Made by a program: the position numbers and the translations under genes. DNA of 64,000 nt from Sphingopyxis sp. DBS4. GTDB lineage: Bacteria; Pseudomonadota; Alphaproteobacteria; Sphingomonadales; Sphingomonadaceae. The stretch covers positions 20,200-84,199 of the forward strand of contig NZ_CP102388.1 of assembly GCF_024628865.1 (NCBI RefSeq). Direction: 5' to 3'. Under the pieces are notes generated by a model that saw only the letters and a list, made by a program, of their open reading frames with translations, did not search any database and had not been told where the DNA came from. Position 1 is the first letter of the stretch. Every line of letters starts with the position of its first letter. Of the stretch, positions 17,542-25,257 are shown piece after piece.

Positions 17542-17733
17542 ATGGGTAATCGAGTCAAAGAAATCACGATGGATATCGTGAATGCCATTCGAGAACAATT
17601 GATCAAGCATGACGTCACATTCGACGAGTATCGCGCAGGCTTCGCTCATATGATCGAAACCCAGAAATCTGGCGAGATTCCGCTTTTGCTCGACGTGTTT
17701 CTGAACTCGACGATCGTCGAAATCGAGAACAAG
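17542..17733 (+). pseudogene. tfdC: chlorocatechol 1,2-dioxygenase, 5' stump cut by IS6100
   Basis: 64 codons from an ATG with an AGGATGAGAG ribosome-site region, ending at the IS6100 border. They match the N-terminus of the intact copy (5571-6344): VTFDEYRAG and EIPLLLDVFLNSTI are shared, while other positions differ, so it is a diverged paralogue. All iron ligands are lost, so no activity is possible. It shows the second module once continued into its own chlorocatechol genes, which IS6100-driven deletion removed. Confidence 0.88.
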
Positions 17734-18613
17734 GGCTCTGTTGCAAAAATCGTGAAGCTTGAGCATGCTTGGCGGAGATTGGACGGACGGAACGATGACG
17801 GATTTCAAGTGGCGCCATTTCCAGGGTGATGTGATCCTGTGGGCGGTGCGCTGGTATTGTCGCTATCCGATCAGCTATCGCGACCTTGAGGAAATGCTGG
17901 CGGAACGCGGCATTTCGGTCGACCATACGACGATCTATCGCTGGGTCCAGTGCTACGCCCCGGAGATGGAGAAGCGGCTGCGCTGGTTCTGGCGGCGTGG
18001 CTTTGATCCGAGCTGGCGCCTGGATGAAACCTACGTCAAGGTGCGGGGCAAGTGGACCTACCTGTACCGGGCAGTCGACAAGCGGGGCGACACGATCGAT
18101 TTCTACCTGTCGCCGACCCGCAGCGCCAAGGCAGCGAAGCGGTTCCTGGGCAAGGCCCTGCGAGGCCTGAAGCACTGGGAAAAGCCTGCCACGCTCAATA
18201 CCGACAAAGCGCCGAGCTATGGTGCAGCGATCACCGAATTGAAGCGCGAAGGAAAGCTGGACCGGGAGACGGCCCACCGGCAGGTGAAGTATCTCAATAA
18301 CGTGATCGAGGCCGATCACGGAAAGCTCAAGATACTGATCAAGCCGGTGCGCGGTTTCAAATCGATCCCCACGGCCTATGCCACGATCAAGGGATTCGAA
18401 GTCATGCGAGCCCTGCGCAAAGGACAGGCTCGCCCCTGGTGCCTGCAGCCCGGCATCAGGGGCGAGGTGCGCCTTGTGGAGAGAGCTTTTGGCATTGGGC
18501 CCTCGGCGCTGACGGAGGCCATGGGCATGCTCAACCACCATTTCGCAGCAGCCGCCTGATCGGCGCAGAGCGACAGCCTACCTCTGACTGCCGCCAATCT
18601 TTGCAACAGAGCC
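17734..18613 (+). mobile_element. IS6100 copy 3 (complete, 880 bp)
   Basis: Full 14-bp terminal repeats at 17734 and 18613. It is in the same orientation as copies 1 and 2, so 9211-18613 is a possible IS6100-bounded unit. The flanks (AGAACAAG left, CTCATCGG right) do not match, so there is no target duplication. The left flank is catabolic, the right is a truncated plasmid gene; this is a recombination or deletion joint. Confidence 0.97.
17765..18559 (+). CDS. tnpA: IS6100 transposase (copy 3)
   Basis: Complete 264-residue IS6-family DDE transposase, the same as in copy 1. It reads in the direction of the tfdB gene, so any readthrough from that operon would cross it. Confidence 0.97.
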   Translation: MLGGDWTDGTMTDFKWRHFQGDVILWAVRWYCRYPISYRDLEEMLAERGISVDHTTIYRWVQCYAPEMEKRLRWFWRRGFDPSWRLDETYVKVRGKWTYLYRAVDKRGDTIDFYLSPTRSAKAAKRFLGKALRGLKHWEKPATLNTDKAPSYGAAITELKREGKLDRETAHRQVKYLNNVIEADHGKLKILIKPVRGFKSIPTAYATIKGFEVMRALRKGQARPWCLQPGIRGEVRLVERAFGIGPSALTEAMGMLNHHFAAAA

Positions 18614-18617
18614 CTCA

Positions 18618-19184
18618 TCGGAACGGTTCGTGCATCATCACGACAAGAGCAAGACCGACGAAATCGCCATCAACCCGGCATATTTCGCCGTGGTCCCCCT
18701 GCTCGAAGTCCTCCAAACCGTAGCGCATGAAATGGTCCACGCATGGCAGTTCCATTTCGGCAACCCGTCGCGCTCCGGCTATCATAACCGGGAATGGGCC
18801 GACAAAATGGAAGCGATCGGCCTCATGCCGTCCAGCACGGGCCAGCCCGGAGGCGCTAGGACAGGGCAGAAAATGGCCGACTATGCCATTCCGGGCGGCC
18901 CCTTCATGCTCGCCACGGATGCCCTGTTGACGCAGAATTTCCGCATTTCGTGGGTCGATCGGTTCCCGGCCATCATGCCGACGCCGGCGATCGACGCCGG
19001 CGCCGGCGCCGGCGCTGCCGGCGGCCATCTGGCGGACGTGCTTCAGCCCGCCACGGGGAACCGATCGAACCGGATCAAATATCGCTGCCCTACATGCGGC
19101 GTGCAGGCATGGGGCAAGCCCGCGCTGCGGCTCCTGTGCGGTGGCGACGATTGCGCCAGCGCGCCCCTCGCCCCTGTCGAATAA
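18618..19184 (+). pseudogene. SprT-like zinc metalloprotease, N-terminus removed by IS6100
   Basis: The frame opens at the IS6100 border and runs to a TAA at 19182-19184. It contains the zinc-protease signature HEMVHAW with an upstream helix (LLEVLQTVA), the following SGYHNREWADKMEAIGL region typical of plasmid SprT-like proteins, a low-complexity Gly/Ala linker, and a C-terminal Cys4-like ribbon (YRCPTCG, then C...C). Its N-terminal part is absent. A GTG at 18630 could start a shorter protein that still holds the HExxH site, so residual function cannot be excluded. Confidence 0.8.
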
Positions 19185-19202
19185 AGGGGCTAGGATCAGC
19201 CC

Positions 19203-19439
19203 ATGACGATGCGCAGCCTATTCGACGGGGCTTTGACGATGATCCTCTATGTCCTCGCCTTCGCAGCGGGGACAGTTTTTGTCCGGGCCAACTATGATCT
19301 GGTTGAGGCACACCCGCTTCTGGTGTTCTTTGTCGGCGCGATCTGCGCCTACCAGCTATTCAACCTGATCCCGCTTGCCGTTGTGACCATCAACGATCAC
19401 ATTTTAGGCCAGCCTGAACAGCGTCAAAAGCGAGACTAG
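19203..19439 (+). CDS. small inner-membrane protein
   Basis: 78 residues with two hydrophobic segments: LTMILYVLAFAAGTVFV (about 10-26) and a long one from about 40 to 63. The C-terminal tail is charged (QPEQRQKRD), giving a likely cytoplasmic end. It starts 18 bp after the SprT-like gene and in the same direction, so they may have been one transcript. Family not recognised. Confidence 0.55.
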   Translation: MTMRSLFDGALTMILYVLAFAAGTVFVRANYDLVEAHPLLVFFVGAICAYQLFNLIPLAVVTINDHILGQPEQRQKRD

Positions 19440-19642
19440 AGGCCATCCCTTCGGAATAGCGTTAATATCGAGCGCAAGCGGCTCGGTTTGTCGGGAGCTG
19501 CATGGTCCGGGGCCGGGGCCTCCGTCGCTGCGGGGTGGGCCTCATCCCATAGAGCTTTCCAACGCTCCGCCTCAATGCGGCGCGCCATCGCGCGGTTCTC
19601 AACCGCGTGCAGCCTTCGCGCTTCTCCGGGATCGCTATCCAT
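19436..19642 (-). CDS. short charged ORF, unknown
   Basis: 68 residues from ATG 19642, rich in Arg, Glu and Ala, with the helical stretch RAMARRIEAERWKALWDEAH and a basic end (RSILTLFRRDGL). The stop overlaps the end of the neighbouring plus-strand gene by 4 bp, in convergent layout. The codon pattern is plausible, but no family or strong ribosome site was found. Confidence 0.35.
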   Translation of the reverse strand: MDSDPGEARRLHAVENRAMARRIEAERWKALWDEAHPAATEAPAPDHAAPDKPSRLRSILTLFRRDGL

Positions 19643-19833
19643 GAATCTCGCGCTGCACGATGAATGGTAAGTTTCCGTTGCACACCATGATTAACAGCCT
19701 GCCGACGATAAAGGCTGGGCATATCGCGCGGGCGCAGCTCCTTCGCCTTGCCAGCGCCGTGCCTGCCCGATACGGTTCTGCAACAACTCTGCTTTCGGGT
19801 CGCGCACAACCCGCCGTTGTGTCCGAAAGTGCG

Positions 19834-19859
19834 AAAGCCCGGCCCTGTGTCGGGCTTTC
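19834..19859 (+). terminator. stem-loop with AAAGCCCG/CGGGCTTT arms
   Basis: Perfect 8-bp arms around a 10-base loop, followed by CTTATATT on the plus strand and preceded by A-rich bases on the other, so it may act in both directions. The 19643-19903 region otherwise holds no gene I can support. Confidence 0.5.
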
Positions 19860-19903
19860 TTATATTCGTGCTAGACCACGCTCCAACAAATAGTTCTGGT
19901 TCT

Positions 19904-19923
19904 CATAGACGCCTGCGTCTATG
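19904..19923. promoter_or_regulatory. 20-bp palindrome upstream of the zeta-like gene
   Basis: CATAGACG-CCTG-CGTCTATG is a perfect 8-bp inverted repeat 23 bp before the ATG at 19947, placed where a repressor would block transcription or translation. The same palindrome occurs three more times at 22493-22570 next to the XRE regulator. Confidence 0.6.
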
Positions 19924-19946
19924 CCGGATCTGACAGAGGAAGCGGG

Positions 19947-21023
19947 ATGGCATTGGAACCTATCAGGGTATTGGAGTTCGCGGACGCCGATCGCGCGGAC
20001 GTGCAACGGCGCGTGGTCGATGCCGTGCAAGCTGCGCCCGAACGGTTCCTGACAGACTATGCGGCCCGACCCGGCACTTTCGGGGGGCGCTACGTCTGTG
20101 CGGACGCCATGAAGGAGCTGCTTCCCGAATATACCGCCTCAAGAGAGGCCCGCGGCCGATACAACGCGCCCGTCCACAATGCCGCGGCCGTTCTGGCGGC
20201 CGAACAATACCGGCGCGTAGTAGCCGATAGCTCCGATCCGGCCCGCAACCTGGTGCTGTTCGTAACCGGGATGCCGGGGGCCGGGAAAACCTCTGAAATC
20301 CAGTATGCGGCGCTGCATGAAGGAAACCGGCTCGGCCGTGACGTGCGCGCGATCTTTGAGGGCCAGCTTGTCGATCCGCAAGCGAGCATCGCCAAGGTCG
20401 AACAGGCATTGAGCGCCGGATGCAGAGTCGGGGTAATAGCGGTGTTGCCTCGGCCAGAGGAGGCGCTTGCGCACACGTTCCAACGCTTTGAGGAGCTGGG
20501 CAGGGGCGCGAGCGCGGCCGTGATGGTGCGTATTCAGGAGGGCACGCCTGACGGCCTAGAGGCCCTTCTAGGTCGCTTTGGCGATCAGATTTCGGTTGCG
20601 GTCCATGACGTGCGCGATCGTGCGAATGTTCATCGCCTAGAAGGCATGGACGGTGTAAATATCTGGCGGAAGGAATTGGAAAATGGACCTGTCCAAGAAA
20701 GGCTTGAAAGAGAGTTCGACCGGCTCAACCAGCTCGGCCGCGTCAGCGCCGATTGCGCCCTCCAATTCAAAGGACAGTCTCCCCACGGGCAACTTTACGC
20801 GATTGGAGGCCCTGATGTTGGTGGGAGCCTCGCACATGGCGACGGACGAAAAGCTACGCCGGAAAGTGGCCGAACGTCTCTCCTGAACGCGGCGCGGGGA
20901 AGCTCGCTCGCCGGACTCTCCGACGCCCTCAAAACAGGCCAGAGCGAAGGCGACGGCAAAACCAAATCCAACGAAATCGGCCACGGCCTGCCTAAGCCGC
21001 CGTCGCCCCGGCGTTCCAGATGA
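19947..21023 (+). CDS. zeta-toxin-like kinase
   Basis: 358 residues. The P-loop LVLFVTGMPGAGKTSE (about residues 108-123) and the downstream region DPQASIAKVEQAL...GVIAVLPRPEEAL with a following Arg-rich helix match the zeta-toxin/UDP-GlcNAc-kinase group. Such enzymes phosphorylate peptidoglycan precursors or small nucleotides. No epsilon antitoxin is visible upstream. The last 115 residues are low-complexity; another frame (20683-20886) also looks protein-like (TRLEALMLVGASHMATDEKL), so a frameshift near 20690 may have displaced the real C-terminus. Start 19947 has GGAAGCGGG upstream. Confidence 0.7.
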   Translation: MALEPIRVLEFADADRADVQRRVVDAVQAAPERFLTDYAARPGTFGGRYVCADAMKELLPEYTASREARGRYNAPVHNAAAVLAAEQYRRVVADSSDPARNLVLFVTGMPGAGKTSEIQYAALHEGNRLGRDVRAIFEGQLVDPQASIAKVEQALSAGCRVGVIAVLPRPEEALAHTFQRFEELGRGASAAVMVRIQEGTPDGLEALLGRFGDQISVAVHDVRDRANVHRLEGMDGVNIWRKELENGPVQERLEREFDRLNQLGRVSADCALQFKGQSPHGQLYAIGGPDVGGSLAHGDGRKATPESGRTSLLNAARGSSLAGLSDALKTGQSEGDGKTKSNEIGHGLPKPPSPRRSR

Positions 21024-21171
21024 ACGCCCCCAGCCCCAACCTTCCGTTTGGTGTTAGCCGGGGAGCGTTGCGAGGGGCTGGCCCCTTGCTGTGGGGGTCG
21101 AGCGGGACGCTGGGCGGCCCGATCGCAGGGGGACGCTTCCCCCGCCTGCCCCTTCTTTTCCAGTAGGTGCC

Positions 21172-21876
21172 ATGACCGGCTATCTCGGCTCGAAACAGGT
21201 TTCGGGCGCATATCAGGCTGTGATTGCCAATATGCCGCCGCACGATACCTACATTGAGACGCATCTAGGCTCCGGCATCGTCCTCCGGCGCAAGCCTCCC
21301 GCTGCCCGCTCGATCGGCCTCGAAATTGATCCGGCTACCTTTGAGTGCTTCGGCTCGATCGCGGCAGAGGAATCGAGCGCGTTCGATGGCGCGGCCGTCG
21401 AAACCTACAACGTCGATTGCCTCGCCTTCCTGCGCGATTTCGACTTTTCGGCCGCTGGGCGCGTGCTGATCTATGCTGATCCGCCCTATGTCCTCGCCAC
21501 GCGCTCCCATCCGGGCACGCGCTACCGCTATGACTATACGGACGCGGACCATAGGGAACTGCTGGCCGTCCTCGATGCGCTGCCCGCCTCGGTGATGATT
21601 TCAGGCTATCCCTCGTCCCTGTATAGCGAGCTGCTGCCCGCGCCGCGCTGGCGCGTCCTGTCCTATCAGGCCATGACGCGAGGCGGGCCGCGCACCGAAT
21701 GTCTATGGATGAACTATGCGCCCGATGCGGCGCATTGGGCCACCCATGCCGGGGTGGATTTCACCGATCGCCAGAGGATCAAGCGCAAGGCGGCACGTTG
21801 GAAACGCATGTTTAGCGAGCTGCCTGCGGGCGAGCGAATTGCGATCCTCGCCGCGCTGCTGGAAGTGGACTCATAG
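21172..21876 (+). CDS. D12-class N6-adenine DNA methyltransferase
   Basis: 234 residues from ATG 21172. The SAM-binding part is THLGSGIVLRRK with the acidic GLEIDP strand, and the catalytic motif is YADPPY followed by an aromatic stretch. Order and spacing fit the Dam/D12 family. No restriction partner is adjacent, so it is probably an orphan methylase protecting the plasmid or altering regulation. A strong terminator follows at 21982. Confidence 0.85.
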   Translation: MTGYLGSKQVSGAYQAVIANMPPHDTYIETHLGSGIVLRRKPPAARSIGLEIDPATFECFGSIAAEESSAFDGAAVETYNVDCLAFLRDFDFSAAGRVLIYADPPYVLATRSHPGTRYRYDYTDADHRELLAVLDALPASVMISGYPSSLYSELLPAPRWRVLSYQAMTRGGPRTECLWMNYAPDAAHWATHAGVDFTDRQRIKRKAARWKRMFSELPAGERIAILAALLEVDS

Positions 21877-21981
21877 CAGGCCAGCACCGCACTCGTTGCC
21901 GTTGTGAAATGATTAACCAAAGCATCCTAGATCAGCCCTGCGACCCGAAGAACCTTTCTCGATCATTTAGGTTCTTTCACT

Positions 21982-22018
21982 GGACCCGGCTGCATTAGCT
22001 GTCGGGTCCATCTTTTTG
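21982..22018 (+). terminator. Rho-independent terminator after the methylase gene
   Basis: GGACCCG and CGGGTCC arms enclose a loop that can pair further, followed by ATCTTTTT. A second small inverted repeat (AGAACCT at 21949-21955 with AGGTTCT at 21969-21975) precedes it. Together they end the transcript about 100 bases after the methylase stop. Confidence 0.75.
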
Positions 22019-22093
22019 CGCCCCCAGCTCGTCCACCAACATTTAACCAAGGCGGGCAAGGGTCCGATTACCGCTCCTGTGTCAAAAGAGGCG

Positions 22094-22258
22094 ATGAACG
22101 GCGATAACAACAGGCCCTTTTCGCGCGGCGATTTGTCGGCGCTTCTGCTGCTGCTGTTCACGCTCGCCATGATGGCCTATAATTATTCGCATCCAGAGTG
22201 GGCGAGCCAAGGCGGCATATGGGCCTACATTGTTCCCCGCCACGGGACAGCATCATAG
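22094..22258 (+). CDS. 54-residue membrane protein
   Basis: From ATG 22094 preceded by AAAGAGGCG. One clear transmembrane helix (SALLLLLFTLAMMAYNY) follows a charged N-terminus MNGDNNRPFSRGD. Short single-span proteins of this kind are frequent on sphingomonad plasmids; the role is unknown. Confidence 0.5.
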   Translation: MNGDNNRPFSRGDLSALLLLLFTLAMMAYNYSHPEWASQGGIWAYIVPRHGTAS

Positions 22259-22268
22259 GCGTGCGCGC

Positions 22269-22418
22269 CTATCCGATGACTGAACGGACAAAGCGGACGA
22301 TCGGCGGCCCAACGCCCGCGAGGAAGGCAAGCCCGGTAAGCGCCAGCAATCCCCAAAACTCGATGTGGATAAGCAAGTCGCTGCCGGTATCGTCGTTCGG
22401 ATCGGGCCATTCCTTCAT
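22269..22418 (-). CDS. 49-residue membrane protein
   Basis: From ATG 22418 to TAG. A polar start (MKEWPDPNDDTGSD) is followed by a membrane helix (FWGLLALTGLAFLAGVG) and a basic end (VRFVRSVIG). It is convergent with the preceding small membrane gene. The triple palindrome at 22493-22570 lies 75-150 bp upstream, where its promoter should be. Unknown role. Confidence 0.5.
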   Translation of the reverse strand: MKEWPDPNDDTGSDLLIHIEFWGLLALTGLAFLAGVGPPIVRFVRSVIG

Positions 22419-22492
22419 GGCACCGGATGATTACGGCTCCGGCTCGATGCTGCAACCTCCTAAGCCAGCAAGGAGGCTTCACCGGCCCGCAT

Positions 22493-22570
22493 CATAGACG
22501 GGAACGTCTATGCCACCGGCGACATAGACGCGGGCGGCTATGCTGCAGCACATAGACAGCGGCGACTATG
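22493..22570. promoter_or_regulatory. array of three CATAGAC-type palindromes
   Basis: Copies at 22493-22512, 22523-22542 and 22551-22570 each have the form CATAGAC(G/A)-N4-CG(T/G/A)CTATG, separated by 10 and 8 bp. Their starts are 30 and 28 bp apart, about three helical turns, so bound dimers would lie on nearly the same DNA face. The array sits between the XRE gene (whose stop overlaps copy 3) and the 49-residue membrane gene. Confidence 0.65.
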
Positions 22571-22784
22571 CTTCAGCGGCCAACATTTCCGAGACAGGGC
22601 ACCCGATCGCGTCCGCGAGCTGCGCCATAACATCCAAGGTCGGATTGGCCTTCCCGTTCTCGATAAACGAAATGTAGGAAGCCGTGACGCCGGTTTGCTC
22701 ATGCAGCATCGCTTGCGACATTTTGAGGGCCTGCCTCCGCGCCCTCAACCGCTTCCCGAATAATTTGCTCAACGGGTGCGCCAT
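22566..22784 (-). CDS. XRE/Cro-type HTH regulator
   Basis: 72 residues, essentially a lone HTH_3 domain: KRLRARRQALKMSQAMLHEQTGVTASYISFIENGKANPTLDVMAQLADAI is a textbook Xre helix set. It could bind the nearby CATAGAC palindromes and the GTGAGAC boxes of its own leader; both are inferences. The ATG at 22784 is fed by a 135-bp leader that is duplicated at 28472-28607. Confidence 0.88.
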   Translation of the reverse strand: MAHPLSKLFGKRLRARRQALKMSQAMLHEQTGVTASYISFIENGKANPTLDVMAQLADAIGCPVSEMLAAEA

Positions 22785-22919
22785 ATCTGTAGCGGCTCGC
22801 AATGATGATCGCCCGGAACTGCAATATAGGGCGGTTTTCGGCTCGCATTGCGTGAGACGGATCGATGCGGGGAACGCACGCTCCGTGAGACAGAAACCAC
22901 ATTCGGTGCGACCGACGCG
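22785..22919 (-). promoter_or_regulatory. leader of the XRE gene, homologous to 28472-28607
   Basis: On the minus strand this leader shares an almost identical block of about 40 bases (TTGCAGTTCCGGGCGATCAT and onward) with the plus-strand leader at 28472-28607. Further upstream both carry two GTCTCAC boxes exactly 33 bp apart (here 22852-22858 and 22885-22891, inverted). This looks like a shared regulatory region. Confidence 0.6.
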
Positions 22920-23072
22920 CAATGCTGATCCGTTGGCTTACGGACGGCAAAAAGCGGTGGTTAGCGCCCGGGCAGCTTTCCGAGCCGGCATGGTCGAATA
23001 CCGCCGCCCTCCGAGGGTCATAACCGTTCGGTTCTGACACTTGAAACAGCAGCTGCCCTAGCGCGGACTGAG

Positions 23073-23963
23073 CTATGAAGCACCAGGTCCAAACCGGTTC
23101 AGAGGCACCTTGAGAAACGCCGTCCCACACTTGTCCGCATCCGGCAGCCGGCCGCCACGTATGTTCACCTGAAGCGCGGCGAGCATCAGGTCGGGTAGTG
23201 GGAGCGATGCGTCGCGTTTCTCGCGGGTCGCGACGAACTCGGCTTCGTCGATGCCATCGTGAACATGGATGTTGTCGCGACGCTGATCGGCGACGGTCGA
23301 GCGACCAAGTACGTCCCTGCCATCCTTGCCATAGTCATGCCCAACATAGGTTGCGGTTTCGGGTGGCAGATCGAGGATGGCGCGGATCGAGCACCACAGC
23401 GAATGAGCATCACCACCCGGGAAGTCCGCTCGGCTTGTGCCACTATCGGGAACCATCAGCGTATCGTGAACGAACGCGGCGTCACCGACGACATAAGTGA
23501 TCGAGGCAAGCGTATGGCCCGGCGACAGCATGACATGAGCATCGAGCGTGCCGATCCGGAAACGCTCGCCATCCGCAAACAACCGGTCCCACTGGCTGCC
23601 GTCGACGGCGAGATCGGGCAGGCAGTAGATGTCCCGCCACAGCTTTTGCACTTCCACGACCTTGTTGCCGATCGCGGTTTTGCCACTGGTCTTGCCGGCG
23701 AGGTACGGAACGGCCGAAAAATGATCGGCGTGTGGGTGGGTGTCGAGCACCCATTCGACGGTCAGCCCCTTCTCGCGCACATAGTCGAGGATAAGATCGG
23801 CGTTGCGGGTCGCGGTCGCGCCAGCGCGCGGGTCAAAATCCAGGACTGGATCGATGATCGCGGCCGTCTTCGTAGTGTCGTCGACGACAACATATTGGAA
23901 GCTACCAGTGCGTTCGTCATGGAGCGACGCAACGGTCATACCATCGTGCTTATACTCAATCAT
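23073..23963 (-). CDS. MBL-fold hydrolase of the persulfide-dioxygenase (ETHE1/Blh-like) group
   Basis: 296 residues. The metal site THPHADH is clear, followed by the GHTLASITYV histidine and the YVGHDYG region typical of Blh/persulfide-dioxygenase-like proteins. Only the MBL domain is present; there is no rhodanese domain. These enzymes oxidise glutathione persulfide to sulfite. It follows two DsbA-like genes and a TlpA-like gene on the same strand (21-bp gap), which points to a role in sulfur or thiol-oxidation stress. Confidence 0.85.
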   Translation of the reverse strand: MIEYKHDGMTVASLHDERTGSFQYVVVDDTTKTAAIIDPVLDFDPRAGATATRNADLILDYVREKGLTVEWVLDTHPHADHFSAVPYLAGKTSGKTAIGNKVVEVQKLWRDIYCLPDLAVDGSQWDRLFADGERFRIGTLDAHVMLSPGHTLASITYVVGDAAFVHDTLMVPDSGTSRADFPGGDAHSLWCSIRAILDLPPETATYVGHDYGKDGRDVLGRSTVADQRRDNIHVHDGIDEAEFVATREKRDASLPLPDLMLAALQVNIRGGRLPDADKCGTAFLKVPLNRFGPGAS

Positions 23964-23983
23964 GTTTTCATCCTTTCGCTCTG

Positions 23984-24631
23984 TTAGCTTTCTGCCCGCG
24001 CCCGCGCGAACAACCGCTCGAAATCACCCGGATCGATCGCGCCCATCACCAGCATGCGTCCGGCAAGAAAGCCCGGGGTGCCGGCCAAGCCGATCGAATA
24101 GGCCTCTTGGCCGTTCGCACGCAGGCGCGCCGCGACAGCCTGTGCATGCGAAGCAAGCCACGTCGTTGCGCTCAGCCAGTCACCGCCAGCGCCGATTACG
24201 ACGTCCCGCAGCATGTCGTCGTCAATCGTACGGTTGTCGGCCATCAGCTGGCGATGGACGACCGGGTAGATGCCCTGTTCGGCACAGCTGAGCGCAACGC
24301 TCGCGGCACGTTCAGACGGTGGACCGAAGATCGGCCAATCCTTGTAGATGACCCTAACTTTGCCATCGCGTCGCACGGCCTCTTCCAACGCGGGGAAGGC
24401 GTGACGGCAGGCCGGGCAACGATAATCGGTGAAGACGGCAAGCCGCAGCGTCGCATCGGCAGGACCGTGTTCAGGCGAACTGCCGCCTGCCAGGATCAGG
24501 TCGGCGGTTGGACCAACGTCACGCCCAATCGGGGCGGTGCGTCGCAGTACCTGTCCGACCGCCCAGCCCCCCACGACTACAGCGCCGAGCCCGACTGCCT
24601 GCCTCCGATTGAGTGGCCCCGGCACGCTCAA
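23984..24631 (-). CDS. periplasmic DsbA-like thioredoxin-fold protein A
   Basis: 215 residues. An N-terminal membrane or Tat-like segment (NRRQAVGLGAVVVGGWAVGQ) precedes a thioredoxin-fold domain with the active site CPAC in FTDYRCPACRHAF, an inserted helical part and the cis-Pro loop GTPGFLAG. It should act as a periplasmic disulfide oxidant or isomerase. The start is a TTG overlapping the upstream DsbA stop, or a GTG two codons later. Being paired with a second DsbA suggests distinct substrates or partners. Confidence 0.82.
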   Translation of the reverse strand: MSVPGPLNRRQAVGLGAVVVGGWAVGQVLRRTAPIGRDVGPTADLILAGGSSPEHGPADATLRLAVFTDYRCPACRHAFPALEEAVRRDGKVRVIYKDWPIFGPPSERAASVALSCAEQGIYPVVHRQLMADNRTIDDDMLRDVVIGAGGDWLSATTWLASHAQAVAARLRANGQEAYSIGLAGTPGFLAGRMLVMGAIDPGDFERLFARARAES

Positions 24632-25257
24632 CGCCCTGCGGGCTTGCTGCGCGCCGTTGCGACGAGGCGGCGCAGTGTTGGTAGATCGACCGCGCCGGCC
24701 ACGACCTGCGAGCCGACGATCAGCGCCGGGGTCCCGTTAAATCCGATCGCCTCGGCAATGCCATTGGTGCGCGTCAGCAGCGCATCGATCTCCGCGCCAC
24801 GCGTCTTCAGGTCACGTTGCAGACGCGGCCAATCCACCTTGGCTTTCACAGCAGCTGCCCTGATAGCGGCGCTGTCGAGCCGCGCCGGTGAGGCAAGCAG
24901 CGCTCCATGGAAGGCGGCATGCCTGCCTTGCCACTGGCTCGCGACGGCCGCCCGGGACGCCTCGCGGGAGGCGGGTCCGAATATCGGCCAGTCCCGATAC
25001 ACGATCCGCACCTTCGGGTCGGAGCGAAGCAGCGCGTTCAGCACCGGCTCCATGCGACGGCAATAGGGGCAGTTGTAGTCGAAGAACTCGACAACGGTGA
25101 CGTCATAGGCTGTGCCGGCCCGCTTGGGGGCTACGGGATCGTCGATGACTGCCTTGCGCGACAAATCAGGCTGCTGCTGCCCGACCGCAGGTGTCATCGG
25201 CACGGCAAAAGCAAGCGCGGCTAGAATGCCGGGAAAGAGAAGGTTGCGGCGGTTCAT
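24628..25257 (-). CDS. periplasmic DsbA-like thioredoxin-fold protein B
   Basis: 209 residues with a signal peptide (MNRRNLLFPGILAALAFAVP, likely cleaved before QQQP) and a DsbA/DSBA-like domain: CPYC in FFDYNCPYCRRMEP, DWPIFGP region shared with its neighbour, and the cis-Pro loop NGTPALIVG. It is a paralogue of the protein at 23984-24631. ATGA overlaps on both sides show tight translational coupling from the TlpA-like gene through both DsbA genes. Confidence 0.85.
   Translation of the reverse strand: MNRRNLLFPGILAALAFAVPMTPAVGQQQPDLSRKAVIDDPVAPKRAGTAYDVTVVEFFDYNCPYCRRMEPVLNALLRSDPKVRIVYRDWPIFGPASREASRAAVASQWQGRHAAFHGALLASPARLDSAAIRAAAVKAKVDWPRLQRDLKTRGAEIDALLTRTNGIAEAIGFNGTPALIVGSQVVAGAVDLPTLRRLVATARSKPAGR

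Noticed and set aside
22493..22570. CRISPR-like array
   Set aside because: Repeats are 20-bp palindromes with 8-10 bp gaps, too short for spacers, and there are no cas genes.
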